A DNA stretch of 64,000 bases from Hydractinia symbiolongicarpus (Eukaryota; Cnidaria; Hydrozoa; Anthoathecata; Hydractiniidae): the NCBI RefSeq assembly GCF_029227915.1, contig NC_079875.1, forward strand, positions 20,827,001 through 20,891,000. The letters are read 5' to 3'. The translations under genes were made by a program, and so were the position numbers. Positions 44,301 to 57,899 of the stretch are shown piece by piece (the stretch's first letter is position 1; the number at the start of each line of letters is the position of its first letter). The notes under the pieces are model-generated. The model did not search any database and was not told the origin of the DNA. It worked only from the letters and a program-made list of their open reading frames with translations.

Positions 44301-46258
44301 CAATGCTTAAGCTTATTTAGTTTTTCAGTCTTTGAAAAGTCGCCTTTTAAGGGAGAAGTAATTCGAGCTTTATTTATTGTCAATAGTATGATTTACGAAA
44401 ACTTATTTAAAATCCAAAGTAATCCCACAAAAAAGGAATAAAAATTGACGAGGATTATCTTTCTTCCCGAAAACAAATATGCATTGCAGAAACTTGAGAC
44501 GTTGAAATAAAACTTACAAGTTGTTTTGCGGCTACAAATTTGAAAAAGCAGAGGGGATAAAATGTGAGGAGCAATAGAATATGTTTGAGATAGAGAGTGC
44601 TCGTGAGAAATAGAAGCCACTGTATGAGAAAATGCACTACATTCAAGAAAGGCACTCATTCCAGGAGGACACGCATTTAAAGAAGGCACTCGTTAAATTT
44701 ATTGAACAAGCTTTGAAATAATTTTATCATGTCTAAGCTAAGAAAATTAACAGAGAACAGGAACCATTGTCGAAAAAATTAATTTTATTTGGGTTTTTTT
44801 TAGATTTACGAAGAAATTCCATGTGCAATGAAGACCTTTCACGACGACACAGATTCAAATTCGGCTAGTTCAATGTATGTTACATTTTTGTGTTGGATCA
44901 CATGTATCGCTCGCATGATTTCGCGAAGGACTGTTTTATTACCTGTGTTAGATTGGCATCCCTGTTTGCTTCTTTCCCAAGCTTAGCTGATACTTTTTTG
45001 AACCTCCTACCCAAGAGAGTTATTTTAGAGCTTGTGTCTTAGGGCGTTCCACATTGCCATGTGATTATAAACTATCGATGTCCAGAGCGAACATAGAGCA
45101 TGTCTTAACTATCACATTTATGACAAAATATAAGCAGTTAAAAGACATCTTGTTACTCCTCTCGAGTATCCAAACTGTTTATATTTATTATGAGAGATAA
45201 AAATTCATCCAAAAAACATTTTAAGCGATGTTTGTTCATTTTAATTATGTGAGACGTAAGTTTTTCTGTTATTAGAATTAGATCGAACTCAACAATCTCT
45301 TACTGACGTACTAATGTTTTTTAGAGAGAGCAGAAGATCGTCAGAAGCTTCATTTAGCAGCAATGACGATTTACTTCAGCACAGACAAAAAGCAGCGACG
45401 TTGTTCAATGATCCTAATACACTTTTAACATCTAGATATTTGATGTCCAGACACAGTCTACCTTGTGACGATCTTGCTTATCACGAAGGCTTCCCCTTGC
45501 CTACATCCATTATGAATCCCAGACGTAGTCTTCCAAATGCCCACACCGCGTATCCTGACAGAGAACCTGCTTCGTCAACATCTTTTGATACTTCAATGTC
45601 TTCATTGACAGACACTTACATAAAAATGTCTCCTTCAACTTCATATGAATGCTCTACAACAGAAAATGATTCTTTAACTCAGCTTGATCAAAGTGATTCA
45701 CGTCAACAAAACCTTCGGACGTTGTCGTTAGATTCTGCCACACTTTGCAAGTCCGCCATGGTTAAACATCAAACCAGATCATCTTCCTTGGTAACAAAAC
45801 CTGAAACATGGTTAATAGGACATAACAGCAAATTTAGACCAAAAAAACCTGCCCGTTTATCAAAAATATTTCAACAAGAATCTCCTATGAAAAATCCAAA
45901 ACGCAACGTTGATTTTGAAAGATCTAAATTAACAAATTCTTCTAATGAACTTTCAGAGGCATCACGTGATCAGTGTGGTACATTTTATGATGTGCCAAAT
46001 AAGGCAGATGCTTCGAAAAGAATAAACTTCCAAGATGTTCAAATAGACCTACCGCAAAGCAGTACTGTAATGCTATCAGGAAATGTTTTAAAAGTCCGGA
46101 CAGATAGAGGAGAATTCGAGGTGATGATACAACACGCAGAAGACAAAGGAGTTAAAGGCCTAGAAGAAAAATCCGCTAATATAGACGAAGTTGTCCTTAA
46201 GAAGGAGGAAAACAAAAAAGAGGAGGAAGAAGAAGAAGAATTAACCACATATTTATGA
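38311..46258 (+). CDS. PH-domain docking protein, GAB/DOS-like (4 exons)
   Basis: Exons 38311-38512, 42363-42577, 44804-44874 and 45325-46258; all introns are GT-AG, phases 1, 0 and 2, giving 473 residues. The PH domain spans exons 1-2 (DWFVKSPPLHKLKSTWRKRYFVL to the C-terminal helix with W at LWHDTMVQVV) and would bind phosphoinositides at the membrane. The rest is low-complexity with docking motifs: YEEI (Src-SH2 type) in exon 3, YIKM (PI3K p85 type), YDVP (Crk type) and FRPKKPAR (an RxxKP, Grb2/Gads SH3 type). The combination matches GRB2-associated binders downstream of receptor tyrosine kinases. The acidic C-terminus is unusual. Orthology within the GAB/DOS/DOK-like group is an inference. 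Confidence 0.8.
39278..40700 (-). pseudogene. Reverse transcriptase fragment of a retroelement
   Basis: Frame 40645-40169 has the RT core: RPIGVGEVLRRVIGKS, motif A LLVDATNAFNSLNR, motif B GTTQGDPFAMPAYA, then CAYAD. A shift leads to 40179-39694 (DLGSAGK..., SKSWLIVKDEHKL, FQPHAAYAAYISG). A third frame, 39670-39278, ends with CVCGKRFTIDHAMSC, a zinc-knuckle-like C-terminal motif of this RT group. The 5' half and any endonuclease are missing. Both edges meet copies of the ATTCGA...GAGAG terminal repeat, so the fragment is embedded in a DNA transposon. The exact retroelement clade is not assigned. Confidence 0.75.
41135..41652 (-). mobile_element. Three concatenated mini-Helitrons
   Basis: Units 41135-41280 (146 bp), 41281-41481 (201 bp) and 41482-41652 (171 bp) lie head-to-tail on -. 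Read on -, each starts TCTATA(T)TATAATA and ends with hairpin CCCGTGGATTTTTCCACGGG, a short spacer and CTAG. The CTAG of one unit directly touches the TC of the next. A PuPy-rich ACAGACAGACAGA run marks each 5' region. They form a subfamily with a longer hairpin than the elements at 4-13 kb. Confidence 0.75.
42656..43921. mobile_element. TA-flanked TIR transposon in intron 2 (1.27 kb)
   Basis: 25-bp TIRs begin CCGTATTTTCCGGTATATAA (42656) with one mismatch in the right copy (43897-43921). TA on each side (42654-42655, 43922-43923) is the target duplication. Subterminal ATAACCCGCA repeats occur at both ends. It has no transposase frame, so it is non-autonomous; TA targeting suggests the Tc1/mariner superfamily or a relative. 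Confidence 0.75.
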
Positions 46259-48250
46259 TTTTTCGTTACTTTTTTTTTGTTTTTTGCTGTTGTTCAGTGA
46301 ACCAAGAAAACCTGTTTACTTTCAATGCTCTGAAACCCATGAAACACTTTCGCTTTGAAATATACTTCAGTTTTTTTGAAAAAATTCTATTCCAGGAAAA
46401 TATGTATTATGTATTAGTGTGTGTGTGGGGGGGGGAGGGGTGATATTAACTTAATTTCATGGGATCTCTAACCAAATATGTCGAAAAAAAATAAAATCCC
46501 TTGTGTACATTGTGTTACAGTGGATAAAAGATCTGATGGCCAATTTTGCGCAAATGTATAACTTATTCTTAACAACGTCATACTTATAGTTTTGTTATTC
46601 ACAAATTTCATAGCGAACCGGCCACGCATTAAAAAACCACATTAACAAAATTATTTTTTTTAATTTAAAAACAAGGCTTGAAATTGCACAAAAACTAATA
46701 TTCATTCAAGTCATTTGACCAGCGTTACATAGAGGTTTTAAATTTTTTATACGCATGCAATACGATTTTGTTGCATTTAGTTTGTTGTCACGCCACATAT
46801 GCAACAAAATGCATGTAACAATACTTAAAACCAGGCGCAGACTCAGGGTTTGTCAAGTAGGTTGCGTGACTGTAATGAATGTAAATTTGACGAAAAGTGT
46901 GAGTCGAGCGCAAGCAATATAAGCGCACGATATCGATATCCCGGAATATTACAATATGTAGAACAGTGGTGGCATTGTAGACGGATCTCGTTAAAAAATA
47001 GATGCATGTTCTAATTCCTTTAGCAGCAAAATTTCACAGTCCTCCTTATTTCGCCTTAATAGCTACAATAATAACCGATTACCCCGGGCTGTACCACATG
47101 GTCCTTTAAAATTTTTCAGTTAGACCCATGGCTCTGAAATTTTGACTGGATAACATTTGAACATTAATGTACCACTAAAAAAAGATTTTGTAAAAATAAA
47201 CTTTCTGGGCGGTCACACACAGGGGTACAAATCGCGTTGTCGGCCTTTTTCGGGTAAAATGGACCGAAATGTAATAAAGAGCGAAAATCGACCACTTATA
47301 TGTTGAAAAATCAATTTTGTATTAGTGAGGAGGACCTCACAGATTAGAGAAATTTTCGATTTTTTGAAAAAAAGAAATTTTTTTTTAAATTTTACATTTT
47401 GATGAGAAATTACATTTTACATATCGAAATAAAATAATCTTTTCGGCGCCATCTTTTTTACTTATATGAAACTTTGTATCTAGAAATATAAAAATGTCGT
47501 TCTAAATGTTCATATCAGAATACATGTCATCAACAATAGGAATAATATAATAATTTATTAGTTACTTTATGTACAGCTAAATGTGATTTTATGAAGTATA
47601 AAATCATGTAAGATATATTTGAAACAAAAAATATCGAATTACGGAAAGTCAGAAAATTTGTATATTTGGGCTCGACCAACAAACTGACCAATGTGATCGC
47701 GCGGCAGGCTTAAAAAAATTTTTACAAGTGACGGCTAGTAAAAAAATATTAAAAGTCATAAAATCTCAACACGCTACGGTAAAAATTTTGGAAACAGTGG
47801 CTAAATAGACTTGGTCCGTGTACATTGTGCACACTGTCGGTATGAATAGGGTTAAAACTTGTTTTTTGTGTTTATTTACATTTTAGGCTACCATTTTTCT
47901 TGACGACGGGCAATACCGCTCCATATCGGCCCGTCGTCGTCGTTATTTATTCATCACGTAAATTTCCCCTCCGTTAATTAATGTCTGGCGCTAGAAAATC
48001 CCCCGTTAACCTTAATTCTCAAAAATAATTTTTTAACGCCTTCAAAATAACTCGTGGATATATAGTTTTGATCAATAGAAAAAGAAAGAGAACAAACATG
48101 TTGAAAGTTTTAGGCTTTTTCAATCTCAAACAAGAGAGGAGATAATCAAAGCAGGATGAAAAGCAGCAGTTATCACGGAAAACTTGACAACTACCTGTAA
48201 AAACAATAAAAACACTATCGAAGATAGCCCTTTTCAGTAATCTTTTTTGA
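46259..48250. other. 3' flank of the PH-domain gene and intergenic sequence
   Basis: The first few hundred bases are probably 3' UTR (AATAAA occurs near 46490). Nothing else is recognised. Confidence 0.4.
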
Positions 48251-50352
48251 CAACCTCGTCCCCAGGATCTTGTGACCCCTGAGCCGTTATTACGGAGTGG
48301 AAAACAACGACCCTGGAACAGGCGGTCACGTGATACAAAAATGCCCAGAGATAATGAAATGCAAATTTGACGCTCGCCTCAATAGCAATTATGGCGGGCG
48401 AAAAAAAGACACAACATCAAAGAAACATTTTTGTTGATGAAATTGTCAGAATATTAATGACTTTACTCTATTGATCAGGCTTAACTTGATTCTTTAATAT
48501 TGGCAAAATTTGATTTAGAAAATGTTTTGAAAGTTTGTTGCCATTAAAATTTATGAGCTGTTAGCTAGCTAGCTGCAGTGTAGTGTGTACTATATAGCTA
48601 GATACCTAGCTAACGTAACATACCGAGACAGCTTTGCTTATCCACATATTTATAAACAATATTTCAATAGCTATTAGTTTTCAGGTGGGTGATTTTGCTG
48701 AGAACACGTGAGAACTCGTATGAGAGAACTGGGTAATCTAGCTGCACACATTTTTTTCAATATGCACCAAAATTATTCCTCTTTTTACAATCAAAACTAA
48801 GGACAGGTTGTAGTGCTAAATTAATGTTCTATTTTCGGATCCGGGTTAACATGTTTGACATTTTCTGACCATTTTCAAAAAGAATTGACCACAATATTTG
48901 AATTCAGTAACAAAATTTATGGAATCGTGCATTATTTTAAGTTTATATAGTGAAATGCCCCTACTAATAGTAAAACATTCAATGTTTTATGATGAAGTGA
49001 CTACACAAATCAACTGCATTGAATATGGTTCGCTACAGTTGAATATTACAGTCAAACTGTTATAAAATTTAAAATAAAATAAAGCCTGTTTTAATAATCA
49101 CATGTTATTCAAAATTTCCTATCAGATGTAATTTATGCTGATAAATCAAAATGTGCAACTCATTTTGCACAAACGCTTTTTTTTTAAATGACCCAAAAAT
49201 TAAAATGTAAACCTTTGCCATGTTGTTTTTAATTATATATACAAACTGCCACCAATCTTATTTCGTTAAAGAGTCAACATTTGATATTTAACGATATAAA
49301 TAATAGTTAAATTTAAAGTTGGTTTATCATATAAGTGCAGGGTACTAATTCCAAAAATGCTATTTTGTACTTGGTCAAGATGCATAATCAATTGCTGGTC
49401 TAAAATATAATAATATGATGTTTTAATGTTAAATTTTCTCAGTATGGTACATTGACCTTGGAAGAATTAATTTGTTAAAAAACCTTAATTGTTTGTTCTT
49501 ATTTGGTCCAGATTTTGTTACAAAACCTGTGACAGTTTTCTTCCTTTACCTGCTTATATACAAGTTCCAATGTTTACGTTTTTACGAAATTCTAGGGCAT
49601 GCCCGGAAAAAATCTGAAAAATCGACAGGCGAAAACCTTGAAAAACCTTGAACCAGACCTTGAAAAAAAAACACCTGCATTATTTTGCTTATAAATAACA
49701 CGTGTCACGATGAAGGTCAGTTGCATGGTTTTCAGCCGACAAAATGTTTCTTACAAATTGTGACAGATATTTTGCTAATTTGCCCGCATAGGATTTATAA
49801 AGAACACATCTAGTTTGTCACCGAAGTATTTATAAAAATAGACTCAAGCATTAAATAACAAAATTGAGATTTGTACCCAAATAGGGTAATGAATTTAACA
49901 ACATCGATACAAATGGCTACTAGCTATTAATTAAGATGTTTACGTAGTTTGGACGGTATATGCTAGCTAGCTAACTACTAGTTCTGCAGGGAAAGACAAA
50001 CACCTCACATATACTAATTTAATTATCGAGATAAATTTGCTTTATCATGTAGAAGTAAAAATGGTATTTTTTCCAACATATTTCTCAAACGAGCCTTCCT
50101 AAAGTTGATGCAAAACTTAATTGATTTTTATCACCTCCACAAAGTAAATCGACCGCCATATTTATTGTATTCTTGTTTACATTAAAATCCTGCGCGGGGC
50201 AGAAATAATTATTTTTCAGGGTAAAACTGTTCATAAATTAATTTTCGGTTATAATTATAATAAATTATAAGCGATCATGTGACCAGCCTGTTTCAGGGCC
50301 TTTTCGTCGCTAACTTCATTAACAAGGCAAAATGCCCTGGTAACGAGGTTTG
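48251..50352. mobile_element. Mutator-like element, older relative
   Basis: The left end CAACCTCGTCCCCAGG and right end CCCTGGTAACGAGGTTTG resemble the TIRs of the element at 15530-17892. The subterminal CAGGC(G/T)GGTCAC matches on both sides. The flanking 9-mers CTTTTTTGA and CCTTTTTCA agree at seven of nine bases, as expected for an aged 9-bp duplication. The interior is AT-rich without a gene. Confidence 0.6.
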
Positions 50353-50936
50353 CCTTTTTCAGCATTAGAAAAAATACGTGTTTTTTTATTTTAATCATTT
50401 CTTTTTCATTCTCTTAGTTTAAACCTGTATAAAAGTGCTTACCTTTTTGAAAATTCGCCTTAATTAAATACCATCTGAAATTTGAAATTTAAAATACACC
50501 TTTCCCTAATTTCATAAATTATAACAATTATGACGCCATCCAAAATTCTATAATGGCTCTATGCTCTTCAAATAAGGATATTCAGATAGAATATCAAATT
50601 ATCATGAGAAAACTGAAGTTTTTAGAGCAATATAATACTCTGGTTGGATTTTATTTAGATTTGAAGAGAAAAATGATTTTGAAAACGAGGCTATCCTTAG
50701 AAAGCTCGGCTAGATGAAGGGTTTGACCTTAACTTTCAGTTCGCAATTGAGGCACTTAACGAACAGAAGTATTTACGAAATTAGGTAATTTGTTCTACCT
50801 TTTGTTAAGAAAATTCGGGATAAGAATCATTTTTAGTATTGACCTCTTTAATTGAGTTTGATATAATTAGGAAATTCGGGAAAGGTCTATTCGCGTTAAT
50901 TTTTGATCACGTTAATGATTCGTTATTTTCGTGTAA
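50353..50936. other. Intergenic, no gene seen
   Basis: AT-rich sequence between two mobile elements, nothing recognised. Confidence 0.4.
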
Positions 50937-51480
50937 TCTATATAATAATACGCTAAGTGTGTCTGTGTGTCTGTGACAGGCAAGGTGGATGTCTCCATTT
51001 TTCTTTGATGTTGCCGAAAAATGCATGTCTAATATGTTAAATTTTTTGACGTTACGACGCGACGAAAATAACACTACCTTAACGTCAATATCCTATATTA
51101 AATTAATGAAGCCATTACAGTGCACCTAAAACTTTGAGGCCAAACCGCGTGGGTAACTAGGGACCACCTAGGACCAATTTGGGTAATTTTCCCAAACCTG
51201 GGTCCCCGAATTCGTTTCGGAATGGACGGGTTGATGACGTCATTAAAAAACCTTTAAACCCTAATATCTCTGCAACCGTTTGTCAAAAGTACATGATCCT
51301 ATACATTTTCTTGCTCAGCGTTTCAAGATCTATACGATGAAGGCAACAGGCATACACATTTCTGAAAAAAAACAATTTGTGTTCTGACATGTCTCTGCTG
51401 ATGTCATCAAAATTTAAATGACGGTTGTTTTTCTCTGTTATCCTGCCTAAGTAGATTTTTCCACGGGCCTTATCGACTAG
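50937..51480 (+). mobile_element. Single Helitron-like element (544 bp)
   Basis: 5' TCTATATAATAATACGC preceded by A, 3' hairpin (GTAGATTTTTCCAC, one stem base changed), GGGCCTTATCGA and CTAG followed by T. The interior matches the 6261 and 9843 elements. Being a lone copy, it defines the family's termini cleanly. Confidence 0.8.
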
Positions 51481-54400
51481 TAAGGTATAATAAATGTGGC
51501 TAGGTAGACTTTTGAGCGTATTGACATAACTAGTTAGAAGTTGTTAGAAAGGAAACCTGTCTCTTTTTTCTACCTTCACTATTGCCCTGTATTTTTTTAC
51601 GGTCTCTATTTCCCTTCTCTCATTAAAAATATCACAAAGGGAAAATTGATTAGTTTAGTTCACTAGACTAGCAATTTATGGGCAGCGTGAGTAAACAGGT
51701 TTAAATAATGACAACGCATTTGTGCCAAATATTTTCGGCATAAAATATGCAGCTATATATACTTGTTCGCCTCTAATCATCTTTTCAGAATAAGACTTTC
51801 AGAATAAATTTTCGCTGCATAGAGTTATTTCATCACTCCAAGAAAAAGCTTCATCCCTTCTTATTTAATAGTACTGGCACCAGTTTCGACAAACACCGCG
51901 TAGGCTGTGAATTCACATAAATCATAATCAGCCTGTTCTTATTTTTAGTTCGACACGCATGACTACCTCATTTTCATAGAATTGATGACCGTTAAGTTTA
52001 AAAGATTGCAAAATAATCAATTCCTTCTTAAACAAAAGTATATGTAGTCGCTACATTCGGTTTTTAATAAAGTCGTAAAAATACGCGGTAATTGCTTGTA
52101 GAAAAAGCTGCGTCCACGCTCTCTCAAACCTCCGTTTGAAATATTTCGCAAGCATGCTTTAGACGATGTAATATGCGGTGACATTAGAAAGAATTGTTCA
52201 GTTTATTCAGTTTTTTTAAACGCCTTCGCAAAGTTGTTAATAAACAAGTAATTAGAATCTCCTTAGCCGTGAACAATCGTCCAAAAAAATTAAGGTGAAA
52301 GAGGATGTGGAGATAGTAACTCGATTCTGGTAACGTGATTTAATTTCGTCGTTTCTGCGTCAACAATTGTGATGCGTTACCATAACACAAAGTAATAAAA
52401 ATGGTACATTGGTTAATTGATTCTTCCGATCGTACAGATATCCGCAACCTCAAAAGCTTTTCCCGCGTAATTGAAAGCCTCTAATCACCCTAGCTTCAAA
52501 AGTTTTCTGTTGACAATTAAAAAAATCATTTACAATACGAAGTATATTGGAATTGGTCGCCAGACAAACATAATTAACGGCAATTTACTGGGAAAAAAAT
52601 AAAACCAAAAATAGATCAAACATTATTTTTTTTCGTTTGCGGTGTAAGTAAATATTCATCTAATAATCGACATATTGCGTAATAAAAGGGTGCAGTGGAA
52701 AATGTTGGGCCATTGCCTTTTAAGAATTACCTTTGCGGGTAAAAAAGTTATTTTCGTTTAAGTGTGGCACGAAGACGATGAATAATTTCTAAATTTAAAT
52801 TTATAAATTTGGTTAGTGAGTTACACTTTTATCTATTTCAAGTCTTTGATGTAATGTAATAACGATAATAGAAAAAAATAATGCAGCTCAAACTTATCAG
52901 TGAAATAAAAAGAGTGTCCGAAAGAAAATATCACAAGCATGAGCTTTCTACCGCGAGAAAAAGAAAAACAACATGCGCAGAGTTAGAATTTCTAAACTCG
53001 AGTCAAACACAAATAAATTTGAATGATTTCATGTTTTTTTCTCCCTAAAATTATCGCGTTGGTGTTGACGAATTCCATGTCATCAGGAGAAGTCATTTTG
53101 TGTCCTGATTAGAGCCACGCACTTCATCTACCATTGTATTATGTCTCAATTCTAATTGCTATCAACAATTTGTGTCAATTTAATGTCTGTCCTGATTAGG
53201 CAGAAATTTATGATAAATCGCTTGATCACTTTAATTAACAGACAGAAAATATTTGAAGAATCTAATGAAATGATAAACAAGCTGCTTAAGTCCTTAATTA
53301 TTCATTAAAAGTCGGTGTTGTTTAACCAAAAAAGTTTAGCAAGACCATTTAACAAATGTAGTTTTTAAGCAACGATGTAATGTAGGTCAAAGAACTTATA
53401 TCCCGTTTGTTCACAAGGAACCTAAATTCTGCTCTGAGCTTCAAACTTCCTTTCATAATCCAAATATCAGTCTTAAAGCTCCTTAAATCAGTACCCATTT
53501 TCAGGGGCTAAAGTTGCATTTCTAAAAAGATTAGTTTTACTTGATCAACCCTAGCTGGGTAGTTGTCAGATAAATTTCAGCCTCAAGTTCCTCCTTATGA
53601 GAATACGTCATTTACCAGCTGTCAATTATATATTTGTGGCGGCATGAGAAGGGGTGTATATATATTAAGGTTTATGAGGACTTGATCTAGACTTGAGTAG
53701 AATTGGCCGCCGTTAGTTTGTATGCCCAGTACGGAGTATATCTTTTTTCCTGTAAGCCTTTAAAGTGATACGTTATAGCGTTAGTGTTTTTTGATGACGT
53801 CACATTGTAAACATTTCGTAAAAACAAGTTTACCTAGCTAAGTGCGTTTTTCAAATTATTTTGTGCGGTTGTTTGTTTTGTTGCAAAAGAGTTTGTTGAC
53901 ATGCATAATCTACATTCATTGAACTATAGTAATATATTTTAGGGAATTTAGAATGCCGTACTAGGGCGTATCTAAACTTGCAGATACAATGACGTTAAGA
54001 CAGGCTTATGAGATGGGCGTCGATTTTTTGATTCAGTTTTTTAGTCGACCAATAAAACGTCGTTAACACTGTGAAGAGAGAAGATATAAAACTTGATTTT
54101 CACACCCATTTTCTGTTTAAAATGTTAAAAGAGGTCGTTTCCTTTCTAACATAATTTTATTAATTTGTGACGTCCACAGAAATTATAGCGACACATAGAT
54201 GTATTGCAGAATATTAGTTACCAGTCTCTTTTAAAATGATGCATTAAAAGAGTACCAAGTGGTGAGATTAACCAACATTATTTTGTTTATATTAGTTGCG
54301 GACATTTTCTTCTCTGGTCGTTTTCCCACTCTACGCACGTTCTTGTAAACAATTAGTTTTTGTAGAAAAATACATCTCTAAACGTAAAACTTAAATGTAA

Positions 54401-55248
54401 ACAAGAGTGGCTTGGAAACAAAAACAACCTATTACAAAAACAAACAAGGGAGTTCATTAATTATCCCTTCTTTTTTATAATTTCAAAATGAAGGACACAG
54501 GAAGTCACTGTAAAATATTTAGGGTTCCTCCTTGTAACCTACTAATGAGTTGACCGGAAAGAAATACTCCCACAATAATCAATCTCACATTTGTCGCTTA
54601 AAAATGTGTTTAATTCTTAAAATATTTTTTCTGATTATTTTAAGTATAGTAAGCTTGTAAGGAAAGGAAGCCTTAAATTTGTTGTTTAAAACTTCTTATT
54701 ACACTGCGTGTACGCTGCAATGCTTCTATGTGCACTATCGCCTAACTTTATCGTTATTATGGAACAGACGTTGTCGTTAACGTATCCATAGTTACACCTT
54801 ATCCGTAGCTATTAAGTGGAACGTAATTTATTCAGAATGACAGATCTATTTAACAAAACAAACAAATGTCATTAAAAATGGTAGCTGAAAATAAAAATGG
54901 CAGAATAAGAAAATATTAGTTAGCAAAAGTTCACAATACTTTAGAAAGGACTCGGCGAATGCTTATTTTCATGAAAAACCTAGAAATTGTACATAATGTT
55001 AAAATAAAAAAGTCCGAAATTCCATTTTAATATATATTTACAACATACATATTGCCAATAAACTGCAACTTGCGAATTTTTTCATCGAAATTCTTATATT
55101 TACATTCAGTCCTTTAGAACTTTTCATTCAGTTAACATTTTATAAATATACAAATTATAGATATATTAAAAAATATCCAAGAACTCCTCAACCACACAGA
55201 CGGGATGATATTCTTATTATCCACCCTTTTCCAATAAGTGAATGTCTT
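51481..55248. other. Intergenic, 3' of the nuclear receptor gene
   Basis: No coding region or clear repeat is seen. The end near 55.2 kb must contain the 3' UTR of the - strand receptor gene. A conserved-looking non-coding role cannot be judged from one sequence. Confidence 0.4.
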
Positions 55249-57056
55249 TTAAACAGGCCATTGATAACTTTGGTTTGGTGCGCCGAACATGTAATCTTGT
55301 ATTATTGTTTCGATTGGAGTTTTACCGACCAACCAAGTGAAGAAAAGTTGTTCAATAACAACAGTATTTATTGTTCGAATCGATGAAAGTCTTAACAATA
55401 ATTTTCCAAATCTTGCTGGTTGAAGTGGATATTTTGTTTTAGTGTAACTTTCTAATGCATTCATGGCTTTTTCTTGTAACGTATGGATATATGCAGAGTT
55501 GTTTAAGCTTGGTGTGTCTAGAAAGAAGAGAAACATTCGTTAACTAGAACCCAATAGCAACAAACCAAATGGAAAGGTTTTTGTTACGAGGTTGGTTTGA
55601 CTTTTTAAAGGGAAGTAAGGTTGACACTTACCAGGAGTAAATAAGATCATGGCTTTTAAGCACGCATATTCTGCACCGTCAATCTGCAATGATTTCAGTG
55701 TATCAATTTGTGTCTGCAAGGCTTTAACGTGCTCATAAAACGTCGCTTGGTATTCTGGTAAACCATCCAAGTTACTGTTGCTTAATACATCATTCAAACG
55801 CAAAGGGCTTTGACATTTTCCCAAATTCAGCACAAACAGTTCTTTCCAGCCAAGTTTGATCAACGCAATTTGATCTCCTGTGGTTAAGGTTGGAAAAATT
55901 GGGATATTTTTTGCCCATTCGATTGCATTGAATAGTAGTTTAGTAGCAAGTTCACACATGTTTTGACTACCATCGTTCATGAAATTCACACTGATTGGTG
56001 ATAGTACTGGTTGAAATGGTTCGGCTGCAATAAGTTGACTAAGGAACGTGGACGAGAAGGAGGAGTTAGCTGATGACTGAGTGTTAGCTTGTACTTTATG
56101 ACGCCCACTTTGCACAGCTAAAGAAAGGAAAAGCAACATAAGTAATTGAACACAATCAAAAATTCAATAGCTTTTTTCATATAATCAACAAGTAACTTGA
56201 AAATATAATGAAGAACTATCTCTTACCTTCTCTCTTCATCCCAACTTTAAAACATTTTTTTAGTCGACAATGTTGACATTGATTTCGGTGATGTTGATCA
56301 ACTGGACACTTTTTATTTGATCTGCATTGATATTCCAAATTTCTTCGAATGCTTCTTTTAAAGAAACTTTTACAACCTGCAAGGAAGAGCAGAAAACATA
56401 TCTAGTGTATTGCAGTACAAATTATTTTGCTGTCATTCACTGAGTTGAACAAAACCGTAGTGAGCCCTGTATTGAACTCGTAGAACCGTTTTTGTCAACG
56501 TCATTGTAAAGTCATGGCAACAAAGTTACTAAGTGGGTGGGAATTTTAGCATACAAAGTGCATCAAAAGAAAAACCCTCTCAAACACCCACCTTCGCATG
56601 TGTGTACTCCATAATGTTTGCCAGAAGATTTATCTCCACAAACTGCGCAGTCTACTAACGTATGCTTGTTAGTACGATATGATGGAGATGGTGCTGAAGA
56701 AGAGCCTAGTGATGACGTAGAGCTTAGTAAGGATGAAGTAGAATTCCATTTGGTAAGTGGTGCTGAACCATGTACTATCATTCCTCCGCTAAGATTCAAG
56801 TTATCTTTGTTCTCTGATTCGTTTGGTAACGTCATTGGAAACAAAGTGCCAATTTTCATAGACATGATATCAAGAATCTGGAAAGTAAAGAAATTTTATG
56901 AGTTAACCGTTGGCTTTTAAGTGATTTTATGTACTTTTGAAGTGTGATGTATATGCTTTGCTGAAAATAAAATATGCTTACCGAAGATTGTTCGTGATAG
57001 CTTGTGTTTTCCATGTTGCAGTATTGTTCAAGGTCGACCTCACTAAATGGAAGCAT
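55249..57056 (-). CDS. Nuclear receptor, NR2F/COUP-TF-like (5 exons)
   Basis: Exons 57056-56982, 56877-56592, 56376-56227, 56117-55632 and 55517-55249; all GT-AG, giving 421 residues without a break. The DNA-binding domain is split by an intron inside the first zinc finger. [20 protein letters not shown] is followed by the P-box CKSFFKRS; the second finger is [20 protein letters not shown] and the [11 protein letters not shown] extension follows. The ligand-binding domain has the signature [20 protein letters not shown] and ends with [15 protein letters not shown]. Both domains fit the COUP-TF group of orphan receptors, nuclear transcription factors that bind hormone response elements as dimers. 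The short Ser-rich A/B region is not conserved. RXR is less likely because of the second-finger sequence. Confidence 0.88.
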
Positions 57057-57650
57057 TTTTTTTAATAAAAAAGTAACTCTATGATCCCCTTTTATATGTG
57101 AATTAATTAATGCAGTGGAAAACTTAATTACATAATTATCTATTAATCACGTAACAAAAGAACGATTACGTGTATTTGTTAATTTATGACATAAATTAGA
57201 AAGTAATCACTATACATTGATTCTGGGAAGCTTTGAAAAATTAGAGCTTTCTAAGAGTTGTAAAATTAACAACTAACCTCCGATTCCGATGTTCAGTGAT
57301 TTCTGCGAAACATCAATTCCCTCTAAACAAAGTTTTTATTAGAAAAAAGTCCACTGTTTACTATTAGAGTCGTAAACAGAAGTGTTGTGTTGCTGAGCAA
57401 TCGATGTGTATATGTATTTGTTTTCGACAGCATTCTGAAACTTGTCATAGTGGAATGAATCGTTCCTTTCACATGCGATTCCGAGAGTGTGTTTTTCTAC
57501 TTCTGGTTTGAAAGTTATGTATGTTTGTTTTTGATTCGCAAACTGTTTGTTTTCGCTTCGTACAATCGTCCTTTGTCAAGGTAGATACGTTGACTTCTTT
57601 CCAGAGAAAAATGCAACGTTTGCGATTAGACACATTTTTCTTGTTAATAT
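57057..57650. other. 5' flank of the nuclear receptor gene
   Basis: AT-rich upstream region that should hold the promoter and 5' UTR of the receptor. No specific site is called. Confidence 0.4.
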
Positions 57651-57744
57651 ACGCCATATGTATATATGTATATATGTATATATGTATATATGTATATATG
57701 TATGTATATATGTATGTATATATGTATGTATATATGTATATATG

Positions 57745-57832
<88 letters not shown>

Positions 57833-57899
57833 CTATGCATTTATGCATATATACATATATGCAATTATGCATACATACATACGTATATATGTATATGTA
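57651..57899. repeat. (TATG)n and (TA)n microsatellite
   Basis: GTATATAT/GTATGTAT units followed by ~80 bp of TA dinucleotides and then variant TATG units. The tract resumes on the far side of the inserted MITE (58456 to ~58545). Confidence 0.95.
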
